A stretch of DNA of 47,336 nt from Chthoniobacter flavus (GTDB taxonomy: Bacteria; Verrucomicrobiota; Verrucomicrobiia; Chthoniobacterales; Chthoniobacteraceae). The stretch spans positions 1-47,336 of the forward strand of contig CAMARB010000008.1 of assembly GCA_945860355.1 (NCBI GenBank), in the 5' to 3' direction. Both the position numbers and the translations under genes were made by a program. Below, one piece after another: positions 23,368 to 33,026 of this stretch (within the stretch, counting starts at the first letter, position 1; each line of letters opens with the position of its first letter). The notes beneath the pieces were generated by a model, which ran no database searches, had not been told where the DNA came from, and was given only the letters and a program-made list of their open reading frames with translations.

Positions 23368-24840
23368 CTAATCCACCTGGATACCGTGCTCGCGCAGGGT
23401 CATCCCGGTCAGGCGATGGTATCGCGCCACCGCCTGGTTGTAATCGGTCCGGGCGCGGAGTTCGGCCACCTCGGCTTCCGCGAGTTTTTTCTGCAGCTCG
23501 AGGACTTCAAAGGTGGTCCCGGCGCCGGCCCGCAAACGTTCCTCGCCGGCCTCGAGGCTTTCCCGGGCGAGCAGACGCGCTTCGCTGGTGGAGGCGATGC
23601 GTTCGCGGGCGGTGATGATCCGACCGGAGGCGTTGTCCACCTCCACGACGATTTGCTGTTCGAGCCGCTGAAGTTCCACGAGAGACTGCGCGGCGGCGAG
23701 TTTGGCGGCGGCCACCCCGCCGCGGCCTTCCCGGTTGGGGATGGGGACGCTGAAAATGGCCCCGGCGGTCCACGCCGTGCGATCGCCGCGGGTGGTGCGG
23801 TCGAGACTGCTGCCAAAGTCGTTCTCCAAGCCGAGCAAATGCAGGCTGGCGGTCAGATCGAACCGGGGCAGCGCCTGGTCGCGTGAAAAAGCGAGGCTGA
23901 TCTGCCGTTTGCGGATCTCGAGGAGCGCCTGCCGGTAATCGGGCCGCAGATCGAGGGCTTGCCGGATGGCCGCGGGCACGTCGGGTTTGAAAGGCGGAGA
24001 GGGCGGCGGCTCGATCCGCACCTGAATGGAGAGCATTTTTTCGAGGTCGTTGGTGACGAGTTGTTTGAGCAGGTTTTCCCCGTCTTTGACCTGGCGCTGG
24101 GCCACGATGACGCTTTCCTGGCGAGCCGCCGCTTCGGCCCGCGCGATGGTGATGTTGAGCGGCGACATCACGCCGATCTCGGCCCGTTTGATGTTGTCGG
24201 CCAGGAGCTGGCGGGCCAGTTCGCGGGACCTCTCCGCGACGGCGAGGTTTTGGTGCGCCAGATGCAACTCGTTGTAGAGCACCTGGGTGCTGGTCACCGT
24301 GTCGATGACCCGCTCCCGCAGGAGCGATTCGGAGACAAGCACCTCGTTCCGGGCAATCCGGATCTGGGCGAGATTGGAGTCCGCGCCGAACCCACGGAGC
24401 AACGGCTGGCGCACCCCCACACTCACGTCGGAGCGGTATTCGTCGCCGGAAGAAAAACGCGACCCGCCCGTCCCGTTGACGCCCAAGCCGACATCATAAC
24501 GCAGCCCCCATGGGGTCAGGCCGCTGAGCCCGGAGCTGACGTCCGTGGTGCGCTGGAAGCTGCTCCAGGGCCTGTGGCGACCCTCCTCGAAAACATCCCG
24601 AACGCTTTCCTGGCCGTGCCGCCCCTGCACATCCCAAACGGGATCAAATCGGCCCTGCGCCCTGGTCACTCCCTGCCGCGCAATCTGCGGCTCAAATCGG
24701 CTCACCTGAATCGAGAAATTTTTGGCCAACGCCATGCGGATCGCCGAGTCCAAGCTCAATTGAAGGACGCCCGGCCTTGAGACCGGCTGGGCGGCTACCG
24801 CGGGCAGCGACAAAAGGAGGAAAAAGACGCGGCGAAACAT
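23368..24840 (-). CDS. TolC-family outer-membrane efflux protein
   Basis: 490 aa from ATG 24840 with signal peptide MFRRVFFLLLSLPAVAAQ; the frame continues upstream but only as shadow. The two OEP halves are visible: LSLDSAIRMALAKNFSIQV at the start and PDVPAAIRQALDLRPDYRQALLEI in the second half, each followed by long coiled-coil helices, with RQPLLRGFGADSN and GAIFSVPIPNREGRGG as typical strand-turn segments. It forms a trimeric channel with an inner-membrane pump. No adaptor or pump gene is next to it, so the partner is elsewhere. 24841-25066 holds no gene. Confidence 0.92.
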   Translation of the reverse strand: MFRRVFFLLLSLPAVAAQPVSRPGVLQLSLDSAIRMALAKNFSIQVSRFEPQIARQGVTRAQGRFDPVWDVQGRHGQESVRDVFEEGRHRPWSSFQRTTDVSSGLSGLTPWGLRYDVGLGVNGTGGSRFSSGDEYRSDVSVGVRQPLLRGFGADSNLAQIRIARNEVLVSESLLRERVIDTVTSTQVLYNELHLAHQNLAVAERSRELARQLLADNIKRAEIGVMSPLNITIARAEAAARQESVIVAQRQVKDGENLLKQLVTNDLEKMLSIQVRIEPPPSPPFKPDVPAAIRQALDLRPDYRQALLEIRKRQISLAFSRDQALPRFDLTASLHLLGLENDFGSSLDRTTRGDRTAWTAGAIFSVPIPNREGRGGVAAAKLAAAQSLVELQRLEQQIVVEVDNASGRIITARERIASTSEARLLARESLEAGEERLRAGAGTTFEVLELQKKLAEAEVAELRARTDYNQAVARYHRLTGMTLREHGIQVD

Positions 24841-25027
24841 TCCAAAAGAGTCGTGGCAAAGGGGCGGATCCAAAGGGGGGAAATGGGACGGAAAGCCGAG
24901 CCCCCGTGGGGAGTGAGGACACGGACTTCTCTCATACAACCCCGGGATCAGCAGGATCTGAGCGCGGGACTGGGATTTTTCCACGAAACGGGCATCCGCG
25001 GGGGGGCTAGCCGCGGGCTCGGGCGGT

Positions 25028-25056
25028 TTGACAGAGCGCGCGGAGGCTCCTACCTT
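25028..25056 (+). promoter_or_regulatory. Promoter TTGACA-17-TACCTT for the TPR cassette
   Basis: A consensus -35 box (25028-25033), a 17-base spacer and a weak -10 (25051-25056). The start codon lies 10 bases further on, so the transcript would have a leader of only a few bases. There is no Shine-Dalgarno motif. Confidence 0.4.
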
Positions 25057-25066
25057 TCCGGCCCCC

Positions 25067-26167
25067 ATGCCTGTTAGTTCCCCCATCACTCGGCAGACGG
25101 TCGGCCGCACCTTTCTCATCGCCGGCGCGCTGCTTGGCGCCGCTGGGTTGGCCCAAGTGGCCGCATTCGGCTGGGCACTCGCCACGCGGCAACGCCCGCC
25201 GGGCGTGGGCATTCTGGCGCCGATGAAAAACGGGGAAAACGCGGCGGCGGATCCCGCCGTCGACGCTCTGGCGGCAGGGGCGCCGTTGGCCGAGGTCGTG
25301 AGCGGGGTTTCGGAGCCAGAACCGGCGGTTGTCGCGACGCCCAAACCCGAGCCCTTGCCGCCCAAACCCGAGCCGATCCCGGCGGTGGCAATCGGGACCA
25401 AACCGGTGGCGAACTCGCGGTATGACGAGCTTTTGGAACAGGGCAAACTCCTGAGGGACCGCAGCGACATGAGCAACGCGCTGGTCAAACTGCGCGAGGC
25501 GCACGCCCTCAATCCGGCGGAGCCCGCGGCGATCGCCGCCCTGGCGATCACGTATGAGAGGATGGGGCTCAACGAGAAAGCCGCCGAGTATTGGAAGCGG
25601 ATTCTGGACATGGGAGAAACCGCGGGTGGCTCCTACTACATCGCCGCCGACGCCCGGCTGAAGCAGAGCCAGATGGCGGCGTTAATGGCAGCCAAGACCA
25701 ACGCGAGCCCGGCCCCGGGCCAACCGGCAACGCCCGCCTTGCTGAGCCTTGGCGAGATTCTGCCCCAGGAACAGCACGACCCGGCTTCAGGCCAGAAACT
25801 CACCCTGCGAATCCCGATCCGAGCCCGCGCGGGGAGCTCCGTGAATGGCAACGACCTGGTCGTTTACGCCCACATCTACGAACAAATCGACGGAGGCGCC
25901 CTGAAACTCACCGACTCCAATGTTTCTTACCGATGGGCGACTGAGCCTTACGGGAATTGGACCAAGGGGGACACGGAGACTCTTTTGGTCCATTATTCCA
26001 GGCCCAGGTCCGACCCCCGCGAGCGGACGCGGGAAAACAGGAAATATTTTGGCTACATCGTTCGAGTTTACTATAAGTCCGAGCTGCAAGACTTCCGGGC
26101 GTCCCCCGCGCGTCTGGCCGCCCAATTTCCTGCCCCCCAGATTTTGGATAAAGTTCCAGCCCCATGA
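25067..26167 (+). CDS. Membrane-anchored TPR protein
   Basis: 366 aa from ATG 25067. One N-terminal membrane segment (about 15-38: TFLIAGALLGAAGLAQVAAF) is followed by an Ala/Pro-rich linker with PKPEPLPPKPEP. A TPR-like helical region covers about 116-185 (GKLLRDRSDMSNALVKLREA, ALAITYERMGLNEKAAEYWK). A C-terminal beta-rich domain (about 225-366) contains LTLRIPIRARAGSSVNGND and YFGYIVRVYYKSELQD; I do not recognise it. The stop overlaps the start of the receiver-pseudokinase gene (ATGA), so the two are translationally coupled. It probably faces the periplasm and supports assembly or sensing for that protein. Confidence 0.8.
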   Translation: MPVSSPITRQTVGRTFLIAGALLGAAGLAQVAAFGWALATRQRPPGVGILAPMKNGENAAADPAVDALAAGAPLAEVVSGVSEPEPAVVATPKPEPLPPKPEPIPAVAIGTKPVANSRYDELLEQGKLLRDRSDMSNALVKLREAHALNPAEPAAIAALAITYERMGLNEKAAEYWKRILDMGETAGGSYYIAADARLKQSQMAALMAAKTNASPAPGQPATPALLSLGEILPQEQHDPASGQKLTLRIPIRARAGSSVNGNDLVVYAHIYEQIDGGALKLTDSNVSYRWATEPYGNWTKGDTETLLVHYSRPRSDPRERTRENRKYFGYIVRVYYKSELQDFRASPARLAAQFPAPQILDKVPAP

Positions 26168-28491
26168 AAATCATTTTGGTCGATGACGACGCCGGCTTTA
26201 GTCGGCTGATACAAAGTGCTCTTGAAGAGATTCCCGGACTGACCGTGCGCAGCGCCACCTCGGCGGGAGCGGGACTTCTGGCAGCCACAGAAATTGGCGG
26301 AGTCGACCTTCTGATCACCGACGTGGTGATGGAACCGATGAACGGGTTCCTTCTGAGGGACCAAGTGAAGAAACGCTATCCCGAAGCGCGCGTTCTTTTT
26401 TTGAGTGGGTTTGACCTGAGCGATTACGCCGAACAAGTGGCGGGATATCAGTTCCTCCAAAAGCCATTCGAAATCTCCACGCTTGTGGCGGCAGTCCAGA
26501 AAGAACTCGCCCAAGTCGCACCGCGCGCTGTGGTTCAAATCGCCCCGCCCGCCGTGGTTCAGGTCGTTCGGCAAGCTACTCCGGCCGTCAGTGCGCCTCC
26601 CTCTCCGGGCGCCCAGCCGATGTGGGCGCGTCCCGCCACACCGCGGGGCAGCGGGACCATGGCGGCCCGCGTGGCACTGCCAGCAGCCGCACAGCCAGCG
26701 TCTCAGTCCGCCGCCGCGCGGACACCCACCGCTGTTCTGGCAGCGACCGACAGAATCCCGGCCCCCGAACAAACCGCCCCGAAAACCACGCCTCCCATTC
26801 AATCCCGCCAAGCGCGCGTGTCCCTTCCCGCCGCAGTCCAGGCGGTCCGTCCGGCTCAACCCGCGCCACAGGCTCAACCCGCGCAACCCGCGGCTGAGGA
26901 GCCCTTTAAACCGCGCTCGAACGATCCTCTGATCGGCTCAGAACTCGGGGCGTACAAAGTCAACAGCCAGATGGGGGAAGGGCGCTGGGGCCCGGTCTAC
27001 TCGGCTCTTCAGGTCTCCATCAACCGGCACGTGGCGCTGAAGGTGTTGGATCTCCACCGGGCAGTCGACCCGGTCCAGAAGGACCAGTTCATCGCCGACG
27101 CACGGGCCAAGGCGAAAGTGCAACACCCCGCGATTCTTTCGGTGTACGAGGCGGGAGAAGTGGGCGAATATTGTTTTTACGCGCACGAGTTTGTTCCGGG
27201 CGACAGCCTTGCCATGGTGCAAAGCAGGGGCCAGCAAATCGACGAAAAGACGGCTCTCAGGATTCTGCGCACGGCCAGCGAAGGCCTCAACTACCTGCAT
27301 ATTCACAAGATAGGCCACCCTGTCTTGGACGCCGCGCACATCTACCTCGGGCCGGGATTCCATCCAAGGCTCTCCAACAGCGCCACGCAAGACGGCGCCG
27401 AAGGGCTCAACATAGAGCAGGACATCCAGGCTCTCGGGCGCATCGTGCTTTCCCTGCTGCCGGCGGCTCAAAACCTGTCCGTGGGGCTCCGCGCGCTGTT
27501 GAGCCGGATGCTTCAAAGTGGGCCGGGAGCAATCGCCAGTTGGGCGGCGCTGCTGCAGGCGATCAAGGCGCTGGAGCCTAAGGTGATTCCTCTCGAGGCG
27601 GCGAAGATCACCGCCCAGGACCGCGCGGCGATCGAAGCCGTGGAATCCGCTCGGCGCGAACAACGCCGGTCGCTCTGGATCACTGCGGCGGGCATGACCG
27701 CCTCGCTGACGATGGTGTGCTGGGTGGTGTGGCATTACGCCTTCCGCTCCAACGAACGCAGCCTGGCAACCCAGATTGAAATCCCGGCCGGCGAATACGT
27801 CGTGGGCCCCAACAACCGCAAGGTGAAGCTTGAGCGGTTCTGGATAGACAAATACGAGGTCACCGTCGGCCAATACGCCAAGTTCCTGGCGTATCTGGAC
27901 GCCCACCCGACCGCCGACTTCGATTTCAACCACGAGAAGCAGCCCCGCCATCTCAGCCATAAGCCCGACGACTGGGACATCTATTACCTCAACGCGGTGG
28001 CTGGCAAATCGGCGCACAGCGTGCCCATGTCTCTGAACTCGCCGGTGATGACCGTCACCTGGTGGGACGCCTACGCGTATGCCAAATGGAAAGGACGCGA
28101 GTTGCCCACCGAAGAGGAATGGGAGGCAGCCGCCAGGGGTCCGCAGGGGCTCACCTACCCCTGGGGCAACGAACTCGAACGCTCCAAGGTCAACTCAAAC
28201 TCCGATTTCAACGCCCAAAACCCGGGAGCCAAAGGCCAGATCGACGGGTTTTCCTGGTGGGGCGACGTCGATTTGATGAAGGGGGATCGCAGTTCCTTCG
28301 GCGTCATCGGGATGGCGGGGAACGTCAGCGAATGGGTCGAGTGGCCAAAGGGGACCCGGTTCCCCGTGTACAAAGGCGGCAACTTCCAATCGGCTGACAC
28401 CCGACTCGATCGCCGCGTCGCCGACCAGAACCCCAACAAAGGCGAGGAATCCATCGGCTTCCGAACCATCTCCCGCACCCCCCCCAAGTAA
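26164..28491 (+). CDS. Receiver-pseudokinase-TM-SUMF1 fusion protein
   Basis: 775 aa. Residues 1-118 are a CheY-like receiver with acidic Asp7-Asp9, phospho-acceptor Asp53 (LLITDVVM) and the Lys of QKPF. A Pro/Ala/Gln-rich linker spans about 120-250. A protein-kinase-like domain covers about 255-480: Lys293 (VALKVL) is kept, but the HRD motif reads HPVLD at 385-389 and no DFG is seen, so it is a pseudokinase. A single membrane segment at about 503-526 precedes a SUMF1/FGE-like domain (about 538-770: RFWIDKYEVTVGQYAKF, RELPTEEEWEAAARG, GMAGNVSEWVEW, GFRTIS). No cysteine lies where FGE has its catalytic pair. The receiver would be cytoplasmic and SUMF1 outside. Middle gene of a three-gene unit. 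Confidence 0.88.
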   Translation: MKIILVDDDAGFSRLIQSALEEIPGLTVRSATSAGAGLLAATEIGGVDLLITDVVMEPMNGFLLRDQVKKRYPEARVLFLSGFDLSDYAEQVAGYQFLQKPFEISTLVAAVQKELAQVAPRAVVQIAPPAVVQVVRQATPAVSAPPSPGAQPMWARPATPRGSGTMAARVALPAAAQPASQSAAARTPTAVLAATDRIPAPEQTAPKTTPPIQSRQARVSLPAAVQAVRPAQPAPQAQPAQPAAEEPFKPRSNDPLIGSELGAYKVNSQMGEGRWGPVYSALQVSINRHVALKVLDLHRAVDPVQKDQFIADARAKAKVQHPAILSVYEAGEVGEYCFYAHEFVPGDSLAMVQSRGQQIDEKTALRILRTASEGLNYLHIHKIGHPVLDAAHIYLGPGFHPRLSNSATQDGAEGLNIEQDIQALGRIVLSLLPAAQNLSVGLRALLSRMLQSGPGAIASWAALLQAIKALEPKVIPLEAAKITAQDRAAIEAVESARREQRRSLWITAAGMTASLTMVCWVVWHYAFRSNERSLATQIEIPAGEYVVGPNNRKVKLERFWIDKYEVTVGQYAKFLAYLDAHPTADFDFNHEKQPRHLSHKPDDWDIYYLNAVAGKSAHSVPMSLNSPVMTVTWWDAYAYAKWKGRELPTEEEWEAAARGPQGLTYPWGNELERSKVNSNSDFNAQNPGAKGQIDGFSWWGDVDLMKGDRSSFGVIGMAGNVSEWVEWPKGTRFPVYKGGNFQSADTRLDRRVADQNPNKGEESIGFRTISRTPPK

Positions 28492-28495
28492 AAAA

Positions 28496-29374
28496 ATGAA
28501 CGCCTTTCGCGCCTTTCTTCTGGCGACCCTGCTTTGGGCCGCCAGCCTGCCCGTCCACGGCCAGGTGTCCGTGGATCTCCAGATCAAACGCCGCAGCTTT
28601 CTCCGGCACGAGCCCGTGCTGGTCTCGGTCAGCATCACCAATCTTTCAGGCCGCGATTTGACGCTCAAAGACGCCGACTCTCAGTGGTTCGGCTTCCAGA
28701 TCAGCCAGGGCGACGCGAACAACCTCGTCCCGCCGCTCAACCCCGACTACCACCTCGACCCGCTCGAGCTCAAAACCGGGGAAACCGTCAAACGCACCCT
28801 CAACCTCAACTCCCTTTTCTATCTCGGGGAGTACGGCAATTACCGGATCAAGGCGATGATCTATGCGGCGGAGTTGGGCAAATATTTCGCGTCCAAGCCC
28901 GGCGGCATCGAGGTGAGCGAGGGCATGACGGTCTGGCAGCAAACCGTCGGCGTGCCGGAGGGCCAGCCCAACGCGGGCGCCAACCACACGATCTCCGTCA
29001 TCAAGTTCGACGCCATGGAACGGCCGCACTACTACGTGCGGATTGAAGACAAGCAGGCGGGCTCGGTCTTCTGCGCCCACAAGATGGGAACGGCCATCGA
29101 AGGCCAGCCGCCCCAGATGCAGCTGGATTTCGGCAACAACCTCTACGTGCTCCAAACCACGGGCCCGCGGCATTACCTGCTCTCCAAAATCAGCATCAAC
29201 GGCGAGCTCGAATCCCAGACCGAATACGACGCCCCCAAGGCTCGGCCTTACCTGCGCCGACTCACCGACGGGCGCCTTCAGATCGTGGGCGCCGTCCGCT
29301 CCAGCGTCGTCGCCGCCGCCCGGGATCAAACCCCCAAACTCTCCGAGCGCCCCCCGGGGCTGCCCCAGAAATAG
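28496..29374 (+). CDS. Secreted protein of the receiver-pseudokinase cassette
   Basis: 292 aa, four bases after the preceding stop. Signal peptide MNAFRAFLLATLLWAASLPVHG. The mature N-terminal part (VSVDLQIKRRSFLRHEPVLVSVSITN) reads as an Ig-like/BsuPI-type beta domain, about 22-130. The second half (VIKFDAMERPHYYVRIED, LYVLQTTGPRHYLLSKISI, YLRRLTDGRLQIVG) is a further beta-rich domain of unknown type. Its place in the operon suggests it works with the extracytoplasmic SUMF1 domain or the TPR protein. No enzyme motif recognised. It converges with gpsA nine bases away. Confidence 0.75.
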   Translation: MNAFRAFLLATLLWAASLPVHGQVSVDLQIKRRSFLRHEPVLVSVSITNLSGRDLTLKDADSQWFGFQISQGDANNLVPPLNPDYHLDPLELKTGETVKRTLNLNSLFYLGEYGNYRIKAMIYAAELGKYFASKPGGIEVSEGMTVWQQTVGVPEGQPNAGANHTISVIKFDAMERPHYYVRIEDKQAGSVFCAHKMGTAIEGQPPQMQLDFGNNLYVLQTTGPRHYLLSKISINGELESQTEYDAPKARPYLRRLTDGRLQIVGAVRSSVVAAARDQTPKLSERPPGLPQK

Positions 29375-29383
29375 TCGCCCCTG

Positions 29384-30379
29384 TCACTCCGGCCGCGGCT
29401 CCCGGCTGAGCAGGGAGGCGAGGACATCCGCCCCGCTGGCCTGCCCGTCGAGCAGGCGCCGGATCTGGGAAATGATGGGCACATCCACGCCGAGTCTTTC
29501 GGCGCATTCCATGGCGCTGTAAGTCGTCGGCACCCCCTCGGCCACCATTTGCATGGACGCCACGATGGTCGCGAGGGATTCACCCCGCCCCAGGCGTTCC
29601 CCCACCATCCGGTTCCGGCTGTGGCGGCTAAAACAGGTCACCATCAGGTCGCCGATCCCGCTGAGGCCCTGGAACGTTTCCCGGCACCCGCCCAGGGCGC
29701 ACCCCAGGCGGATCAACTCCGCCAGGGAGCGGGTCACCAAAGCGGCCTTCGAGTTGTCCCCGAGCCCGAGTCCGTCGCCGACGCCGGCGGCGATTGCGAA
29801 GATGTTCTTGAGCGCGCCACCCAGCTCGATCCCGGCCACATCGTCACTGGTGTAAGCCCGTAAAAAGCGGTTGGAAAACGCCCGTTGGAGCGCCTGCGCC
29901 ACATCGAGCTGCTGGCAGCCGAGCACCACCGCCGTCGGCATCTTGCGCGCCACCTCCTCGGCATGGCTCGGGCCGGAAAGCACCGCGATCGGGTTTTTCG
30001 GGAAGGATTCCTCCAGAATCTGGCTCATCCGCATCCCGCTGCCGCGTTCCACCCCCTTGGTGCAGCACAACAACACCGGTTCCTCGGGAAAATCCGTTGC
30101 GGAAAGCCGCGCACTGACCTCGCGCACCGCCTTGGAGGGCGTCACGACGAGCACCAAATCGCACCCGCGCAAATCCTCAAGATCCGCCGTGAACCGGAGG
30201 GCCTTGGGCAGCGCGATTCCGGGCAAATAAACCGTGTTTTCCCGTCGCTCGGAAATGACGGCGATCTGCCGGGCGTCGTGCCCCCAAAGGGTGACGGGCA
30301 AGTTTTGTTCCTGCAAAACCAGCGCCAGGGCGGTGCCCCAACTTCCGGCGCCGACAATGCCAATGTTTTGAAAGCTCAT
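29384..30379 (-). CDS. gpsA: Glycerol-3-phosphate dehydrogenase, NAD(P)+
   Basis: 331 aa. NAD-binding GIVGAGSWGTALAL at the N-terminus; the catalytic Lys is in ELGGALKNIFAIAAG; NSKAALVTR and the C-terminal GDLMVTCFSRHSRN are family hallmarks. It makes sn-glycerol 3-phosphate from DHAP for phospholipids, directly feeding PlsY, whose gene precedes it with an ATGA overlap. Third gene of polX-plsY-gpsA. Confidence 0.97.
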   Translation of the reverse strand: MSFQNIGIVGAGSWGTALALVLQEQNLPVTLWGHDARQIAVISERRENTVYLPGIALPKALRFTADLEDLRGCDLVLVVTPSKAVREVSARLSATDFPEEPVLLCCTKGVERGSGMRMSQILEESFPKNPIAVLSGPSHAEEVARKMPTAVVLGCQQLDVAQALQRAFSNRFLRAYTSDDVAGIELGGALKNIFAIAAGVGDGLGLGDNSKAALVTRSLAELIRLGCALGGCRETFQGLSGIGDLMVTCFSRHSRNRMVGERLGRGESLATIVASMQMVAEGVPTTYSAMECAERLGVDVPIISQIRRLLDGQASGADVLASLLSREPRPE

Positions 30380-31077
30380 GGCCGTGGGTTCTGGGAATCT
30401 CCCTCAACAGACAACGCGCCGCCGGGAGCTTGGCTGGGTTTGGATCGGCCGAACCGGTTCTCGGTGCCCTGCAGCAGGCGGGTGATGTTCTCCCGGTGCC
30501 GGCGGACGACCAGCGCCCCCGCGACACAGGCGAAATAGAGATTGGCCTGGCCCGACAAACGGCCGCTGGAGAGCAACGCCGCCACCACAGCCGGCAACGC
30601 GAGCGCCGCGGCGATGGAGGCCAGCGAGACGTACCGCGAAAGCAGGAAAACCACGAGCCAAACCCCCAAAACAATGGCGCTGGCCAGGGGCATCATGCCC
30701 ACCAACACCCCCAAGGACGTGGCCACGCCTTTGCCCCCCTTGAACCCGAGCCAGACCGGAAAACTGTGGCCGACAATACAACCCAACGCGGCCACGATCC
30801 CGGCCAAACTCGAGTCCCCGAGAACGCCCGGATCGGCGGCCGCCCACCGCATCCCGGCCCAAACCGCCAGCCATCCCTTCGCGGCGTCGCAGAAAAAAGT
30901 GAGGAGACCCCATTTTTTTCCCAGCACCCGCCACACGTTGGTGGCGCCGATGTTGCCGCTGCCGTGCTGGCGGATATCGATCCCGCAGGCGCGCGAGATG
31001 AGCAGACCAAACGGGATCGTTCCGAGGAAATAAGCCGTCACGGCAATGACGGTGAGAAGAAAGAGAACGGGGTTCAT
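30376..31077 (-). CDS. plsY: Glycerol-3-phosphate acyltransferase PlsY
   Basis: 233 aa from ATG 31077 ([19 protein letters not shown]). The three conserved PlsY motifs are present: HGSGNIGATNVWRVLG, GFKGGKGVATSLG and HRENITRLLQGTENRFG. Several membrane helices fit the polytopic inner-membrane enzyme that moves acyl groups from acyl-phosphate to glycerol 3-phosphate. It overlaps polX upstream and gpsA downstream by four bases each (ATGA). The last 20 residues are a hydrophilic tail. Confidence 0.96.
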   Translation of the reverse strand: MNPVLFLLTVIAVTAYFLGTIPFGLLISRACGIDIRQHGSGNIGATNVWRVLGKKWGLLTFFCDAAKGWLAVWAGMRWAAADPGVLGDSSLAGIVAALGCIVGHSFPVWLGFKGGKGVATSLGVLVGMMPLASAIVLGVWLVVFLLSRYVSLASIAAALALPAVVAALLSSGRLSGQANLYFACVAGALVVRRHRENITRLLQGTENRFGRSKPSQAPGGALSVEGDSQNPRP

Positions 31078-32852
31078 GGGCGGGTTCCGGAACGTTTCTG
31101 AGCGAGCACGGCCTCGATTTTGCCCAGGGGCAGGCAGTTGACCACGTCCCGACGCGTCAGCCAACCTTTGCGGGCCGCGCCGACGCCATGCCAGAGGTTC
31201 TGGAGCTGGTCGGTGTGATGGGCGTCAGGATTGATCGAGCAACGCACCCCCTTTTCCTTGGCCAACGGCCACCAGCGCCAGTCCATGTCCAGCCGCCACG
31301 GGCTCGCGTTGAGCTCAATGATCGTGCCGGTCGCCGCCGCCGCCTCGATCACCGCCGGCACATCCACGTGATACGGCTCCCGGGAAAGCAGCAGCCGCCC
31401 CGTCAGATGCCCCAGCATGGTCACGTGGGGGTTTGAAATCGCCCGGATGATGCGTTTGGTCATCTCCGCCTCCGGCAGGGTGAACGCCGCGTGCACCGAC
31501 GCCACCACGTAGTCGAGCTGGGAGAGCACTTCGTCGGGAAAATCCAGGGAACCGTCCTTGAGCACGTCGCATTCGGTGCCGGCGAACAGGCGGAAATGAC
31601 CGCCAAACCCGGCGTTGAGCCGCCGGATTTCCGCCACCTGCGCGAGCAGCCGCTCGGCGTCGAGGCCGTGGGCTTGGAAGGAGGATTTGCTGTGGTCGGC
31701 GATGCCCAGGTATTGCAGGCCGAGTTCCTGGGCGGCGTCGGCCATCTCCTCGAGACTGGAACGCCCGTCACTGGCCGTGGTGTGGTTGTGGAATGTGCCC
31801 CGCAGGTTCTCCACCTCGATCAGGTCGGGCAGGGTGTGGTTTTCCGCCGCCTCAAACTCCCCGCGATCCTCCCGCAGCTCGGGCTCGATGTAGTCGAGGT
31901 CCAGCGCCCGATACAGGTCCCGCTCCTCGTAGATGGGCGGGATGGGTTGCGCCGGTTTCCGGGCTTTTTTCCCCTCCACATTCGCCACGGCCTCCAGCCG
32001 GTACTCGTTGAGCGTCCAGCCCCGGGCCAACGCCCGCGAACGCAGGCCGATGTTGTGCTCCTTGGAGCCGGTGAAATAGTTGATCGCAAACGGGTATTCC
32101 GCGGTTTTCACCACGCGCAGGTCCGCCTGGATGCCGGACTTGAAACGCACGGCGGATTTGGTCGCCCCGTTGGCGAGGATGTTCTCGACCATGGCGTGTT
32201 CCACAAAGAACCGGGACACCTGCTCGGGATGATTGGTGGCCACGATGAAATCGAGGTCCCCGACGACCTCCTTGCGCCGGCGATAACTGCCCGCGAGGCT
32301 CGCCTGCAGCACCTCGGGCAGCTCCCGCAAATCCCCCAGCATCCGCTCGGCGTCCCCGGCGATGTCGCCGATTCGAAACCGGCCGGCGAACCGGGCCCGG
32401 GCCTCGACGGCGGCGAGAATGTTGTCGGCCGTTTTTTTGCCGAACCCGGGGAGCCCCTCGACGCGCCCGTCGCCGCAGGCGGCCTGGAGTTCGGCCACGG
32501 AGGTCACCCCGAGCTGCTCCCAGAGGGCTTTGATCTTTTTCGGTCCCAACCCCTGCAATTCAAAGAGCTCGAAGAGGCCCGGAGGAAACTCGGCCTTGAG
32601 CTGCTCGTAGTACTCCAGACGCCCCGTGGCGAACCATTCGCCGAGTTTTTCGGCGATCGCCTTGCCGATCCCGGGAATCTCCCCCAGACGCCCCTCGGCA
32701 GCCAGCTTGGAGAGATCGCCCGTGAACGTCTCCAAAGCGCGCGCCGCGTGGGTGTATGCCCGGATCTTAAAGAGGTTCTCCCCCTTGAGCTCCAGCAGCC
32801 GGGCAATCGACTCCAGCAGGTCGGCGGTTTGGTCTTTAGTGATTTGGGCCAT
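31074..32852 (-). CDS. polX: DNA polymerase/3'-5' exonuclease PolX
   Basis: 592 aa from ATG 32852 ([20 protein letters not shown]). Residues 1-320 are the family-X polymerase: HhH ([33 protein letters not shown]), catalytic carboxylates in [17 protein letters not shown] and later IQADLRVV. Residues about 345-590 are the PHP exonuclease: [34 protein letters not shown] and [10 protein letters not shown]. It acts in base-excision and gap repair. First gene of the polX-plsY-gpsA operon; its promoter is at 32864-32893. Confidence 0.96.
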   Translation of the reverse strand: MAQITKDQTADLLESIARLLELKGENLFKIRAYTHAARALETFTGDLSKLAAEGRLGEIPGIGKAIAEKLGEWFATGRLEYYEQLKAEFPPGLFELFELQGLGPKKIKALWEQLGVTSVAELQAACGDGRVEGLPGFGKKTADNILAAVEARARFAGRFRIGDIAGDAERMLGDLRELPEVLQASLAGSYRRRKEVVGDLDFIVATNHPEQVSRFFVEHAMVENILANGATKSAVRFKSGIQADLRVVKTAEYPFAINYFTGSKEHNIGLRSRALARGWTLNEYRLEAVANVEGKKARKPAQPIPPIYEERDLYRALDLDYIEPELREDRGEFEAAENHTLPDLIEVENLRGTFHNHTTASDGRSSLEEMADAAQELGLQYLGIADHSKSSFQAHGLDAERLLAQVAEIRRLNAGFGGHFRLFAGTECDVLKDGSLDFPDEVLSQLDYVVASVHAAFTLPEAEMTKRIIRAISNPHVTMLGHLTGRLLLSREPYHVDVPAVIEAAAATGTIIELNASPWRLDMDWRWWPLAKEKGVRCSINPDAHHTDQLQNLWHGVGAARKGWLTRRDVVNCLPLGKIEAVLAQKRSGTRP

Positions 32853-32863
32853 GGGAAACTGCC

Positions 32864-32893
32864 AATCTACGGCCCCAACCAAAGCGCTGTCAC
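32864..32893 (-). promoter_or_regulatory. Promoter GTGACA-18-TAGATT for polX
   Basis: On the minus strand GTGACA (32893-32888), an 18-base spacer and TAGATT (32869-32864). The ATG at 32852 lies 11 bases after the -10 box, leaving a leader of about five bases. Confidence 0.4.
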
Positions 32894-32978
32894 GTGGTTT
32901 GCCGCGGATCGGGCCGCGATGCGGGGAGCGGGAAACGATTCGCACCCGCCCGGACCCAGCATCCGCCTCAGGGCGCGC

Positions 32979-33007
32979 TTGCCGGAACCCGCTCCGCAGG
33001 ATATGGT
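32979..33007 (+). promoter_or_regulatory. Promoter TTGCCG-17-TATGGT for ilvB
   Basis: TTGCCG at 32979-32984, 17-base spacer, TATGGT at 33002-33007. The ATG is at 33027, so the leader would be about 13 bases. No attenuator or T-box could fit. Confidence 0.4.
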
Positions 33008-33026
33008 CCCGCCCTTTTTATCAAGT

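Noticed and set aside
26164-28491. Active serine/threonine kinase or formylglycine-generating enzyme
   Set aside because: HRD and DFG are missing in the kinase-like part, and the FGE cysteines are absent.
31491-33026. 512-codon upstream extension of ilvB
   Set aside because: It is the complement of polX; acetolactate synthase begins at 33027 with a promoter directly ahead.
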